A stretch of DNA of 64,000 bases from contig NZ_BOMI01000188.1 of NCBI RefSeq assembly GCF_016862115.1, positions 30,542-94,541 of the forward strand, in the 5' to 3' direction. Positions 8,446 through 18,250 of this stretch are shown here, one piece after another (positions within the stretch are counted from its first letter, which is position 1; every line of letters begins with the position of its first letter). The position numbers and the translations under genes were made by a program. The notes beneath the pieces are model-generated. The model did not search any database, had not been told where the DNA came from, and saw nothing but the letters and a program-made list of their open reading frames with translations. This stretch comes from Paractinoplanes deccanensis. GTDB lineage: Bacteria; Actinomycetota; Actinomycetes; Mycobacteriales; Micromonosporaceae.

Positions 8446-9089
8446 GCGGGGCCGCCGTCGCGGTCGTCACCGTGGCGCGGCCGGCCGGCGCCGAGCGGGT
8501 CGACCGGCTCGCCGCCACCCTGCCGCCGCATGAGCGGCAGCGGGCGGCCCGCTACGACGGCCACCGGCGGGCCGAGTTCGTGGCCGGTCGGGTGCTGGCC
8601 CGCCGGCTGCTCGCCGCCGAGCTCGGCTGCGCCCCCGCCGACGTGCCGCTCACGGTGGCCCCGGCGGGCCGGCCGGGCGTGGCCGGCGACCCGGTGACGT
8701 TCAGCGTCGCGCACGCCGCCGGCCTGGTCGCGGTCGCGGTCAGCGCGGACGGCGCGGTCGGCATCGACCTGGAGAGCGCCGACCGCCCACCGGCCGCCGT
8801 CGCCTGGTCGTGCTCGCCCGACGAGCGCCGCTGGCTGGCCGCCCTCCCGCGGGCCGACCGGCGGGCCGGCTTCATGCGGCTGTGGACCCGGAAAGAGGCC
8901 TGCGTCAAGGCGACCGGTGCCGGGATCAACCGGCGGCTCGCCGACGTCCACTGCGGAACCGGCACGGCCGGGATCTGGCGCGACGTGTCGTGGCGGGAGG
9001 CCGGGCTGGCTCCCGGCTACGTCGCCGCGGTCGCGCTGCGGCCGGCAGCGCCGGCCATCCGCATCCACTCGGATCGGAGCATCCTATGA
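8442..9089 (+). CDS. 4'-phosphopantetheinyl transferase (Sfp type)
   Basis: This 215-residue protein has the two Sfp signatures: GIDLES around Asp109 and Glu111, which bind Mg2+, and LWTRKEACVKATGAG around Glu152 and Lys156. It moves phosphopantetheine from CoA to the serine of carrier proteins. The targets are most simply the two carriers of the same operon. GTG 8442 overlaps the upstream stop in a GTGA arrangement and the stop overlaps the next ATG, so the gene sits within the translationally coupled block. Confidence 0.93.
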   Translation: MSGAAVAVVTVARPAGAERVDRLAATLPPHERQRAARYDGHRRAEFVAGRVLARRLLAAELGCAPADVPLTVAPAGRPGVAGDPVTFSVAHAAGLVAVAVSADGAVGIDLESADRPPAAVAWSCSPDERRWLAALPRADRRAGFMRLWTRKEACVKATGAGINRRLADVHCGTGTAGIWRDVSWREAGLAPGYVAAVALRPAAPAIRIHSDRSIL

Positions 9090-9565
9090 CCACACACCCC
9101 ACCGACCTGGACAACCGCCGGCTCCGCGAGGTGCTCGGCGAGTTCGCCACCGGCGTCGCCGTCGTGGCGGCCGAATCGGCCAGCGGGCCGGTCGGTATGA
9201 CCGTCAACTCGTTCACCTCGGTCTCGCTCGACCCGCCGATGGTGCTGGTGTGCCTGGCCAACGCCGCCAGCACGACCCGGGCGGTCACCGCCAGCGGCGC
9301 GTTCGGGATCAGCATCCTCGGGCGCGACCAGCGCGGCATCTGCGACACCTTCGCCGCCAAGCGCCCGGACAAGTTCGCCGGGGTGCCCTGCGGCGCCACC
9401 CACCGGGGCGCGCCCCTGATCGACGACGCGCTCGCCCACCTGGACTGCCGGGTGCACCGGGTCCTGCCGGCCGGCGACCACGTCGTCGTGATCGGCACCG
9501 TCGAGGACGCCACCGCCAACGGGCACGGCGAACCCCTCACTTTCTTCCGCGGCACGTTGAGCTGA
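9086..9565 (+). CDS. Flavin reductase (DIM6/NTAB family)
   Basis: This 159-residue protein has the flavin reductase-like split-barrel pattern: FATGVAVVAA, then MTVNSFTSVSLDPPMVLVCL, and a conserved C-terminal LTFFRGTLS. It supplies reduced FMN or FAD to a partner monooxygenase. No classical FMN monooxygenase is visible in the operon, so the partner may be the acyl-CoA dehydrogenase-like protein or an enzyme encoded elsewhere. Butirosin biosynthesis also contains a flavin reductase (BtrV), which fits the wider resemblance. Confidence 0.88.
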   Translation: MTTHPTDLDNRRLREVLGEFATGVAVVAAESASGPVGMTVNSFTSVSLDPPMVLVCLANAASTTRAVTASGAFGISILGRDQRGICDTFAAKRPDKFAGVPCGATHRGAPLIDDALAHLDCRVHRVLPAGDHVVVIGTVEDATANGHGEPLTFFRGTLS

Positions 9566-9577
9566 TTGGGGCTTGAA

Positions 9578-10585
9578 ATGACCGACCACGTTGTTCCCCT
9601 GACCACCGGCACCCGGGCGATCGTCACCGGCGGCCACGGCTTCGTCGGCTCGCACCTGGTGGCCGCGCTGCGCCGCCGCGGCGTCGCGGTGACCGTGCTG
9701 GACGTCGTGCCGCCGCCCGCCGGCCTGCCTGCCGACGTCGGCCACCGCCCGGTCGACCTGCGCGACCCGGCTTCGGTGCGGGCCGCCCTGGTGCCCGCCG
9801 ACGTCGTCTTTCACCTGGCCGGCAACGCCAGCGGCACCATCTCGGTGGACCGGCCCCGGTTCGACTTCGAGACCAACGCCGAGGGCACGTTCAACCTCTT
9901 CGAGGCGCTGCTGGACGAGCCGCCGCGGCGGGTCACCTATCTCTCGTCGGCGATGGTCTACGGCCGGCCGGAGTGCACCCCGATGCCCGAGGATCACCCG
10001 CTGCGGCCGTTCCTGCCCTACGCCGCGTCGAAGCTGGCCGGCGAGCACATCGCGGAGAGCATGTGCGAGTCCTACGGCCTGCCCACCGTGATCGGGCGCG
10101 CCTTCACCATCTACGGCCCCGGCGAGGACCCGCGGCGCGCCGGCGGCGAGGTGTCGCAGTTCGTGCGCTGGCACCTCAACGGGCGGCCGATCCCGGCGGT
10201 CGGCGACGCGGACCGCAAGACCCGCGACTTCGCCCACGTGCATGACCTGGTGCACGGGCTCATGACGATCACCGAGCGGGGCACCCCGGGCGAGGTCTAC
10301 AACCTGGGCACCGGCTCGGAGACGTCGCTGCGCGAGCTGGCCGACATCGTCGGGCGGGTCACCGGCCGGCCCGCCGACCTGCACTGCGACGACGAGGTGC
10401 TGGACGACAGCTACCGCCACGTCGCGGACATCGCGAAGCTGCGCGCCCTGGGCTACCGGCCGCGGGTGCCGCTGGCCGAGGGCATCGCCGACCTGGCCCG
10501 CACGCTGGGCGAGGATCCCGAGCTGCCCAGCAACCCCGCCGTCTTCCACCGCCCGCCGACCCTGGTCGAGACCGGAAGGAGCTGA
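9578..10585 (+). CDS. NAD-dependent epimerase/dehydratase (extended SDR)
   Basis: This 335-residue extended short-chain dehydrogenase has the glycine motif GGHGFVGS (Gly18, Gly21, Gly24) for NAD(P) and the catalytic pair Tyr147-x3-Lys151 in YAASK. It resembles nucleotide-sugar epimerases and dehydratases. Together with the DegT-type aminotransferase immediately downstream it would suit making an amino sugar or aminocyclitol. ATG 9578 is preferred over an in-frame TTG at 9566. Only 12 bp separate it from the upstream stop. No glycosyltransferase is visible nearby, so the product may be free or may be the acceptor for aminoacylation. Confidence 0.88.
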   Translation: MTDHVVPLTTGTRAIVTGGHGFVGSHLVAALRRRGVAVTVLDVVPPPAGLPADVGHRPVDLRDPASVRAALVPADVVFHLAGNASGTISVDRPRFDFETNAEGTFNLFEALLDEPPRRVTYLSSAMVYGRPECTPMPEDHPLRPFLPYAASKLAGEHIAESMCESYGLPTVIGRAFTIYGPGEDPRRAGGEVSQFVRWHLNGRPIPAVGDADRKTRDFAHVHDLVHGLMTITERGTPGEVYNLGTGSETSLRELADIVGRVTGRPADLHCDDEVLDDSYRHVADIAKLRALGYRPRVPLAEGIADLARTLGEDPELPSNPAVFHRPPTLVETGRS

Positions 10586-10590
10586 GCGAC

Positions 10591-11850
10591 ATGACCGAGT
10601 TCGTGGTGCCCTACCACGGTCAGGGCAGCATCTTCGACGAGACCGACATCGCCGCCGTCGCGGGCCTGCTGCGCTCCGACAAGCACCTCTCCTCCGGCTT
10701 CGAGCGCCGGGCGTTCGAGCAGGAGTTCGCGGACGACGTGGGCGCCGGCCACGCCGTGTCGGTGACCAGCTGCACGATGGCGCTCGAGCTGGCCACCCAC
10801 CTGCTGGACCTGCGGCCCGGCGACGAGGTGATCGCCTCGCCGCTGACCTTCCAGGCCACCGTGTCGCCGCTGCTGACCCGCGGGATCACCGTGCGTTTCG
10901 CGGACGTCGACCCCGAGAGCCTCGCGCTCGACCCGGCCGGCGTCCTGCGGCAGATCACGCCGCGGACCCGGGCGGTCTACATCACCCACTACGGCGGGCT
11001 GGCCGCCGACCTGGACCGGCTGCGCGCGCTGGCCGACGCGCACGACATCGCGCTGGTCGAGGACTGTGCCCACGCGCTGGGCACGCGCTACCGCGGCCGC
11101 GGTGTCGGCACGATCGGCGACGTCGGCTGCTGGAGCTTCCACAGCCTCAAGAACATGTCGACGCTCGGCCAGGGCGGCATGGTCACGACCGGGTCGGCGG
11201 AGTGGGCCGGGCGGCTGCGCCGGGTCAGCTCGATCGAGCCGGACGCGGACTTCACCGCGCGGCCGGCGCCGACCGCCTTCGGTGCCCACGAGTCGCCGCT
11301 GCCGGACGACCCGGAGCGGCACTGCAAGAACGCCTACACGCACGACTGCGGGACGGTTCGCGCGGGCGGGACGAACGCGATCATGAGCGAGCCGGCCGCG
11401 GCCGTCGGGCGTACTCAACTGGCGAAGTTGCCGTCCTTCGTCGCCCGCCGCCGCGGGCTGGCGGGCTATCTGAACGAGCGGCTGGGCGCGCTGCCCGGCG
11501 TGCGCGTGCACGGTGATCTGCCGGAACGGGAGCATTCCTACCACCTCTACACGATCCGGCTGGAGGGCGCGGCGCCCGGCGTGCGCGACGAGCTGATCCG
11601 CCGGTTGCACCACGAGCACCGCGTCGAGATCATCCTGCGCTACTTCCCGCTGCACCTGCTGCCGGAGTGGCGGGCCCGGGGCGGCGCCTACGGCCAGGCG
11701 CCGGTCGCCGAGCGGATCTGGTTCCAGGAGCTGATCAACCTGCCGATCTACCCAGCGATGCGGGACAGCCAGGTGGAGTACGTCGCGGACGCGGTCACGA
11801 CCGCGCTGCGCGACGTCACCGCCGGCTCGCGGACGGCGGTGACGTCATGA
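10591..11850 (+). CDS. DegT/DnrJ/EryC1 aminotransferase
   Basis: This 419-residue fold I PLP enzyme has Asp158 and His161 in VEDCAHALG and the Schiff-base Lys187 in SFHSLKNMS, followed by LGQGGMVTT. The family transaminates ketosugars and ketocyclitols, usually with glutamate or glutamine as donor. It follows the epimerase by 5 bp with GGAAGGAG as ribosome binding site, and the pair probably acts in sequence. The active-site lysine is present, so a dehydratase-type role without transamination is less likely. Substrate unknown. Confidence 0.9.
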   Translation: MTEFVVPYHGQGSIFDETDIAAVAGLLRSDKHLSSGFERRAFEQEFADDVGAGHAVSVTSCTMALELATHLLDLRPGDEVIASPLTFQATVSPLLTRGITVRFADVDPESLALDPAGVLRQITPRTRAVYITHYGGLAADLDRLRALADAHDIALVEDCAHALGTRYRGRGVGTIGDVGCWSFHSLKNMSTLGQGGMVTTGSAEWAGRLRRVSSIEPDADFTARPAPTAFGAHESPLPDDPERHCKNAYTHDCGTVRAGGTNAIMSEPAAAVGRTQLAKLPSFVARRRGLAGYLNERLGALPGVRVHGDLPEREHSYHLYTIRLEGAAPGVRDELIRRLHHEHRVEIILRYFPLHLLPEWRARGGAYGQAPVAERIWFQELINLPIYPAMRDSQVEYVADAVTTALRDVTAGSRTAVTS

Positions 11851-13205
11851 TCGACAGCGGTACGGTGACCCGCCTGCTCGACGACTACCGGCGCGCGCAC
11901 GACGTGCCCGGGGTGGCCGTCGCGACCTTCGACGCGAGCGGCCCGACCCACACCGTCGCGAGCGGCCTGACCAGCCTCGACGAGCCCGGCCGGCCGCTGC
12001 GGCCGGACACCGTCTTCCGGATCTGGTCGGTGACGAAGACGCTCACCGCCACGCTGGTCGCGGCCCTGGCCGGCGACGGCGTGCTCGATCTCGACGAGCC
12101 GGTGACCGCCACGCTGCCGGACTTCCGGCTGCGCGGCCGCGCCGGCAGCGGCGACGTCACCCTGCGGCACCTGCTCAGTCACCGGGCGGGCTTCATCCCC
12201 GACGCGGTGACCCACGAGGGCGGCAGCCGCGACCCGTCGGCGATCGCCGAGACGGCCGCCGGCGAGCCGCCCCGCACGCCACTGGTCGGGCGGCCGGGGC
12301 AGGTCTACTCCTACAGCAATCTGGGGTTCATCGTCGCCGGGCGGGTGGCCGAGGTGCGCACCGGGCGCGCCTTCGGCGAGCTCTGGCGGGAGCGCCTGGC
12401 CGAGCCGCTGGGCATGGCCCGCACCACGCACGACCCCGCCGTGGCGATGACCTTCCCGCTGCTGCAGCACCACGTCGGCGAGGCCGGCGCGTTGCGCGTC
12501 GGGCACCTGCCGTGGCTGGCCGCCAAGCACGCGCCGTCGTCGCAGTGCTGGTCGACGGTGGCGGACATGGCCCGCTTCGGCGCCCTGCACCTGGTCGCTT
12601 CGGCGGCCTCTTCAGCCGTCGACCCGGCTCGGCTCCGCGAGATGCGGGAGCCGCACGCCGACGTACGGCTCGACGTGAACCTCCGATACGGCCTCGGCCT
12701 CTACCTCGGGCCGTGGGACGGCGACGTGGCTCGCTTCGGCCACGAGGGCTTCTACGACGGCATGTGGTGCAAGCTGCTCTGCGTGCCGGCCGCCGGGGTG
12801 GGTCTGGTGTGGGCGGACAACCGCGGCGAAGAGCTGCGTGACCACCGCTATCGGGTGATCGACGAGATCCTCAGCGGTCTCGGCGTCGCCCCCGGCGAGT
12901 GGCGCCGGACCGGCGGAGGGGCCGACCCGGCCGGGGTCGAGGGGACCTATCAGCGCCCGGCCAGCGGCGCCGGCCTGCGGCTCGAGCCGCGCGCTGGGCG
13001 CCTGCTGGTGCATGCGCCCGACCAGCAGGTGGAGCTCGAGCCGGTGGCCGCGGACGTCTGGGCGACGCCCGCCGACGACCGGGCGCGGCCACCGTGGCGC
13101 GCGCACGCGGGAAGCCGGCGGGTCAGCATCGGCGCGGTCCGCGACGAGCCGGGCGCCACCGCATGCCATGTGCTTCTCAACGGCCTGCCTTACCGTCGGG
13201 TATGA
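11847..13205 (+). CDS. Serine hydrolase, beta-lactamase class C/EstB family
   Basis: This 452-residue protein has the penicillin-binding fold motifs: Ser61-x-x-Lys64 in WSVTKTL, Tyr156-Ser-Asn158 in YSYSNLG, and GHEGFYDG in place of KTG. The C-terminal 110 residues look like the extra domain found on some family S12 esterases. No signal peptide is visible, so it should be cytoplasmic. In a biosynthetic operon such proteins work as esterases, transacylases or amidases, for example to remove a protecting aminoacyl group. The ATG overlaps the aminotransferase stop, and the stop overlaps the MFS ATG. Confidence 0.85.
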   Translation: MIDSGTVTRLLDDYRRAHDVPGVAVATFDASGPTHTVASGLTSLDEPGRPLRPDTVFRIWSVTKTLTATLVAALAGDGVLDLDEPVTATLPDFRLRGRAGSGDVTLRHLLSHRAGFIPDAVTHEGGSRDPSAIAETAAGEPPRTPLVGRPGQVYSYSNLGFIVAGRVAEVRTGRAFGELWRERLAEPLGMARTTHDPAVAMTFPLLQHHVGEAGALRVGHLPWLAAKHAPSSQCWSTVADMARFGALHLVASAASSAVDPARLREMREPHADVRLDVNLRYGLGLYLGPWDGDVARFGHEGFYDGMWCKLLCVPAAGVGLVWADNRGEELRDHRYRVIDEILSGLGVAPGEWRRTGGGADPAGVEGTYQRPASGAGLRLEPRAGRLLVHAPDQQVELEPVAADVWATPADDRARPPWRAHAGSRRVSIGAVRDEPGATACHVLLNGLPYRRV

Positions 13206-14542
13206 CCAGTCGGCAGACCGCCGGGACCAACCGCCGCGACGGCCTGGTGGTGACCCTCGCTTGCACTGCTCAATTCGTCGACGTCATCGGGGTGACGCTG
13301 CTGATCGTGGCGTTGCCGGCGATCCAGCACGACCTGGCGCTGAGCGCGGCCATGCTCTCCTGGGTGGCCGGCAGCTACGCGCTGGTCTTCGGTGGCTTCC
13401 TGGTGCCCGGCGGGTGGGTGGCCGACCTACTCGGCCGGCGGGCCGTCTTCATCGGCGGCAGCCTGCTCGTCGCGGCCGGGTCGGTGGTGTGTGCGCTGGC
13501 CGGCAGCGGCGGGGTGCTGCTCGCCGGGCGGGTGTTGCAAGGGCTCGGCGCGGCCGTTGCGGTGCCGGCCGCGCTGGCGATGGTGCTGGCCACGCTGCCG
13601 CCCGGGCCGCGGCGCAGCCGGGCGCTCGGGCTGTGGACGATGGCCGGGGCGGCCGGCGGGGCGTTCGGCTTCGTGCTCGGCGGTGTGGTCACGCAGCTCG
13701 TCGGCTGGCGGTGGCTGTTCGCGGCGATCGGCCTGGTCGAGCTGCTGGCGGCGGTCGTCACGCCGCTGATCGTCGGGCCGGTGGCCCGGCGGGTCACCCG
13801 GCTCGACGTGCCGGGCGCGCTGCTGGCGATCACCGCCGTGGTGGCGCTGGTGTGGGCGCTCAACGAGGGTCTGGGCCGGCCGGCGGCCTGGGCCGGCCTG
13901 ATCGTGGCGATCGCCGCGGGCTTGTTGTTCGCACTGGTCGAGCGGCGTGCGGCGGTGCCCATGGTGCCGCCGCGGGTGTGGCGGTTGCCCTCGTTCCGGC
14001 TCGGTGCCGGGGTGGCCGCGGTGCTGACCGCGACGACGAGCGGCGCCAACGTGATCGGAACGCTCTTCGCCCAGGACGTCCTGGGCCTGTCCGGTGCGGT
14101 CAGCGGCGCCTGTTTCCTGCTGTTCAGCGCCGGGGTGGTGGTCTCGTCGACGCTGGCGCCGGGCGCGCTGCGCCGGATCAGCGCGCGGCCGGCCATGACG
14201 ATCGGCCTCGCGGTGATCGCGGCGTCGATGACGGTGCAGGCGCTGGGCGTCTCGGGGGAGTCGCTGTGGGTCTTCCTGGCCGGGCTCACCCTGTCGGGGC
14301 TCGGTCTGGGGCTGGCTTCCGTGGCGTCCACGGCACAGGGCACCGCCGAGGCCACCGAAGAGACCAGTGGGCTGCTCGGCGGGCTGCTCAACGCGGCGGC
14401 CCAGATCGGCACGGCGATCGGAATCGCGGTGCTGCTTGCGGCGCCGGGCGGGCAGACGACGGCCTATCTGGTCGCGGCCGGGCTGGCGGTGCTGGCGACG
14501 GCCGTGTGCGCCTGCCCGTCCCCCGTGCGAGTTACCCGCTGA
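13202..14542 (+). CDS. MFS drug-resistance type transporter
   Basis: This 446-residue membrane protein has the MFS motif A-like segment GGWVADLLGRRAVF after the second helix and motif C-like glycine-rich helices (GAAGGAFGFVLGG). It is almost wholly hydrophobic and probably has 14 helices in the DHA2 manner. It is the last gene of the + strand operon and overlaps the hydrolase by 4 bp, so it most likely exports the operon's product. It ends 23 bp from the stop codon of the convergent fluorothreonine transaldolase gene. Confidence 0.9.
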   Translation: MTSRQTAGTNRRDGLVVTLACTAQFVDVIGVTLLIVALPAIQHDLALSAAMLSWVAGSYALVFGGFLVPGGWVADLLGRRAVFIGGSLLVAAGSVVCALAGSGGVLLAGRVLQGLGAAVAVPAALAMVLATLPPGPRRSRALGLWTMAGAAGGAFGFVLGGVVTQLVGWRWLFAAIGLVELLAAVVTPLIVGPVARRVTRLDVPGALLAITAVVALVWALNEGLGRPAAWAGLIVAIAAGLLFALVERRAAVPMVPPRVWRLPSFRLGAGVAAVLTATTSGANVIGTLFAQDVLGLSGAVSGACFLLFSAGVVVSSTLAPGALRRISARPAMTIGLAVIAASMTVQALGVSGESLWVFLAGLTLSGLGLGLASVASTAQGTAEATEETSGLLGGLLNAAAQIGTAIGIAVLLAAPGGQTTAYLVAAGLAVLATAVCACPSPVRVTR

Positions 14543-14565
14543 TCTCCCGCGGTGCCGGCGAACCC

Positions 14566-16419
14566 TCACCCGGAACGCTTGCCGGCGTTCAGGGCGACGG
14601 CGAGCTTGTCGAGCAGCTCCCGGCCGCCCGCGAGCGATTCGCTCCACAGCACGAGGCCGTGCCGGCGGACGTAGACGACCTGGCTCTTCATGGCGGCCTC
14701 GGTGACCGCCTCGGCCAGCGAGACGCTGCCGTACTCCTTGGGCGGGATGACCAGTACGTCGAAGCCGTCCAGCTCGTCGTCGCTCGGGATGTAGTGGTTG
14801 TGCACCACGAAGGCGGCGTCCACCGTGGTCCGCATCAGGTAGTGCATGTACGACTCGGCGGACGGCGTGCCGGTGCCCCGGCAGTGCAGCGTGGTGCCCG
14901 TGCTGTCGTGCAGCTCGACGAAATCGGCCGGGCTCAGGTCCTTGATGTACGCGCCGGTGGCCGTGACGAAGGTGCTGCCGTTGCGCTGGAAACTGATGTT
15001 GCCGGCCGAGTCGGTCTGGTGCTCGAAGACGCCGGCCAGCTGCCCGAGCGCACGGGCGCCGTCGAACCCCGCCGGGTCGAGCGTGATGGGCTCGCGGCGC
15101 AGGTCGATGTCGGCCCAGCGGCGCGTCGTGGCCACCGGGGCCGGGGCCTCGACGGCGGGACTGTCCGGGCCGGGATCGCAGTACTTCACCGTGGCCCGCC
15201 GGCCGAGCAGCTCGGCGACGGCGTTGGCGATCGGCTGCGGGTCGGCGTCGTGCAGCAGCAGCGCCGCCAGCCAGTCGGCGACGAGGTCGAAGTCGGCGTT
15301 GGTGAAGCCCCGCCGGACCACCTCCTGCACCCCGAGCCGCATGGTGTCGGTCTGCTCGAAGGCGACCGACCGGTTCACCGCGATGCCGCCGCGCAGCACC
15401 CGCTCCAACAGCGCCGGCCCGGCGCCGAGCGGCCGGTTGTCCACGAAGAACATGTGGTTGCGGGTGAAGCCGCGATCGGCTTCGAGGATCGGCACACCAC
15501 GGTCGTGCAGCGCGGCGGCCAGGTAGCGGGAGCTCTCCACCACCCGGGCCGCGTATTCGCGGCCGTACACGTACATCTCGTGCAGGGCGATGAACAGCGC
15601 CAGCGCCGAGGCGGTGTGCTGGCTGCTGACCAGCCCGTTGGAGAGGGTGTAGCTGATCCGTTCCATCAGGCCGCGGCTCTTGCCGAGGATGATGCCCTTC
15701 TGCGGGCCGAACATCGTCTTGTGGGTGTTGGCCTGCAGGATGTCGGCGCCCTCGGCGAGCGGGTCCTGGAACTGCCCGCCGGCGATCAGCCCGAGCGTGT
15801 GCGACGCGTCGTAGATCAGCGGCACCGCCCCGCACATCTCTTTGAGCTCCCGCACGGGGAACGGGAACAGGTAGTTCATCGCGTCCAGGAACAGCAGGGT
15901 GGGCCGTTCCCGCTCGAAGACCTCGCGGGTACGGTCCAGGTCGATCTCGGAGATGTCCCGGTACGCGTACGTGCAGCTCGACCGGCCGAAGGTGCGGCAG
16001 ATGAGCTCGGTCAGGAAGTGGCCGCCGTCCTTGGTGGAGATACGCATGATCTTGTCGCCGGGCCGGGACAGCGCGGCGAAGGTCGTCTGCATCGCGTGGA
16101 TGCCGGACAGGCAGCGGAACTCGGCGTACTCGGCACCGAACAGCTGCCGGCACACCTCGGTCGCGGAGGCCTCGATCTCGTTGATCCCGTTCATCCCGCG
16201 GTACAGGAAGTTGTTCAGCCGCGAGGGTGAGTCCTCGCGCATCTCGAGGTGCTCGAGCAGGTAGCGGTTGGACAGCGGCGTGGCGAGCACCCGTTGCGCC
16301 GCCGGCGACAACAGCGTCTCGTTGGCCGTCAGGTGCAGGACGGCGGCCGATTCGAGTTCCTCGCGCTCGATGAGCCGGCCGATCCGAGCGAGGGTCATGG
16401 GCTGCTGCGGTGATGACAT
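14566..16419 (-). CDS. fthA: Fluorothreonine transaldolase (SHMT-like + class II aldolase-like domains)
   Basis: This 617-residue protein has the two-domain plan of the S. cattleya enzyme, which exchanges the aldehyde of L-threonine for fluoroacetaldehyde, giving 4-fluorothreonine and acetaldehyde. Residues 1 to about 410 are SHMT-like: Asp204 and His207 in YDASHTLGL and Schiff-base Lys234 in NTHKTMFGP. Residues about 450-617 resemble class II (fuculose-type) aldolases, with PSAE at 519-522, His540 and His542 in HNHY, and His587 in RRHGLVLW as likely zinc ligands. Stand-alone threonine transaldolases such as ObaG lack this second domain. The ATG follows GGGAGATC. The gene diverges from the isomerase gene and shares the locus with fthB- and fthC-like genes. 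Confidence 0.93.
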   Translation of the reverse strand: MSSPQQPMTLARIGRLIEREELESAAVLHLTANETLLSPAAQRVLATPLSNRYLLEHLEMREDSPSRLNNFLYRGMNGINEIEASATEVCRQLFGAEYAEFRCLSGIHAMQTTFAALSRPGDKIMRISTKDGGHFLTELICRTFGRSSCTYAYRDISEIDLDRTREVFERERPTLLFLDAMNYLFPFPVRELKEMCGAVPLIYDASHTLGLIAGGQFQDPLAEGADILQANTHKTMFGPQKGIILGKSRGLMERISYTLSNGLVSSQHTASALALFIALHEMYVYGREYAARVVESSRYLAAALHDRGVPILEADRGFTRNHMFFVDNRPLGAGPALLERVLRGGIAVNRSVAFEQTDTMRLGVQEVVRRGFTNADFDLVADWLAALLLHDADPQPIANAVAELLGRRATVKYCDPGPDSPAVEAPAPVATTRRWADIDLRREPITLDPAGFDGARALGQLAGVFEHQTDSAGNISFQRNGSTFVTATGAYIKDLSPADFVELHDSTGTTLHCRGTGTPSAESYMHYLMRTTVDAAFVVHNHYIPSDDELDGFDVLVIPPKEYGSVSLAEAVTEAAMKSQVVYVRRHGLVLWSESLAGGRELLDKLAVALNAGKRSG

Positions 16420-16614
16420 GAGTGATCTCCCGGGCTGCGCCGATCGTTGCCTGCGAATCTACGAGCGGACCGCGGCCGGCACAGGTGGGCGCGGGAGCGA
16501 AGAATGAGGAGTGCACCAACGATGTATCCGGCGGTGTGACTTCGTTCCGATGCCACGGCGGGCCCGGTCAACAACCATGGAGGGCCGACAGCGGACGAGG
16601 CGAAGGGGAATGTC
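16420..16614. promoter_or_regulatory. Divergent promoter region between transaldolase and isomerase genes
   Basis: These 195 bp separate two divergent genes and must hold promoters for both. Positions 16456-16464 read AATCTACGA, the same nine bases as 18192-18200 in the next divergent promoter of the locus, and CTACGA recurs at 21738-21743. A ribosome binding site for the isomerase (GAAGGGGAA) lies at its right end. I could not pick convincing -10 and -35 boxes. Confidence 0.5.
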
Positions 16615-17679
<1,065 letters not shown>

Positions 17680-18119
17680 TCGTCGGTGCGCAGCGCGAGG
17701 GACCGGTCGAGGCGGGCCGCGTTGAAGAACAGCTCGGGGAAGCCCTTGATGCCCGGGTCGGCGATCAGCTCGAGCTCGTCGGTGAACGTGAACGGCAGGA
17801 TCGTCCCGGCGACACACCCGGAGAGCCGCTCGGCGATCTCGGGCGTCGCGAAGGAGATGTAGGTGCCGCCGAACAGGCTCTTGATGGCCTGCAGATCGAC
17901 CCGGGCATCGCCGGGCACGACCGCCAGCACGTACTTGGTGACCTTCTTGCCGAGCTTGACCATCACGATCATGCATTTGGCCGCCGCCGCGGGGTCGTGC
18001 CCGCGGTAGCCGCTGACGATCTCGGTCCGTCCCTCTTCGGGGTGATCGATCAACCGGTACGTGGCGCCGTTGTCGTCCAGCAGGGCGATCAGGCGATCGT
18101 AGGTTGCCTCGAGCTCCAT

Positions 18120-18250
18120 GCGTCATCCTCTCGTCCGCCGCGCCGGGGACGGTCGGCGGTCACGGTCAGCGGTCGTGTCGGCGTTCAGTGTAATCTACGA
18201 AAGCGATCATTTTATTGCACGGCTCGTCTCGCGGGGGAAGGCAATCGCAC
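18120..18250. promoter_or_regulatory. Divergent promoter region between tRNA-editing and exporter genes
   Basis: These 131 bp hold an unusually AT-rich patch at about 18189-18218, against a GC-rich background, as expected for promoter DNA. It includes AATCTACGAAAGCGATC (18192-18208). The AATCTACGA part is also found upstream of the transaldolase (16456) and CTACGAAAG upstream of the adenine phosphoribosyltransferase gene (21738). A GGGGGAAGG ribosome binding site precedes the exporter ATG at 18251. Confidence 0.5.
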
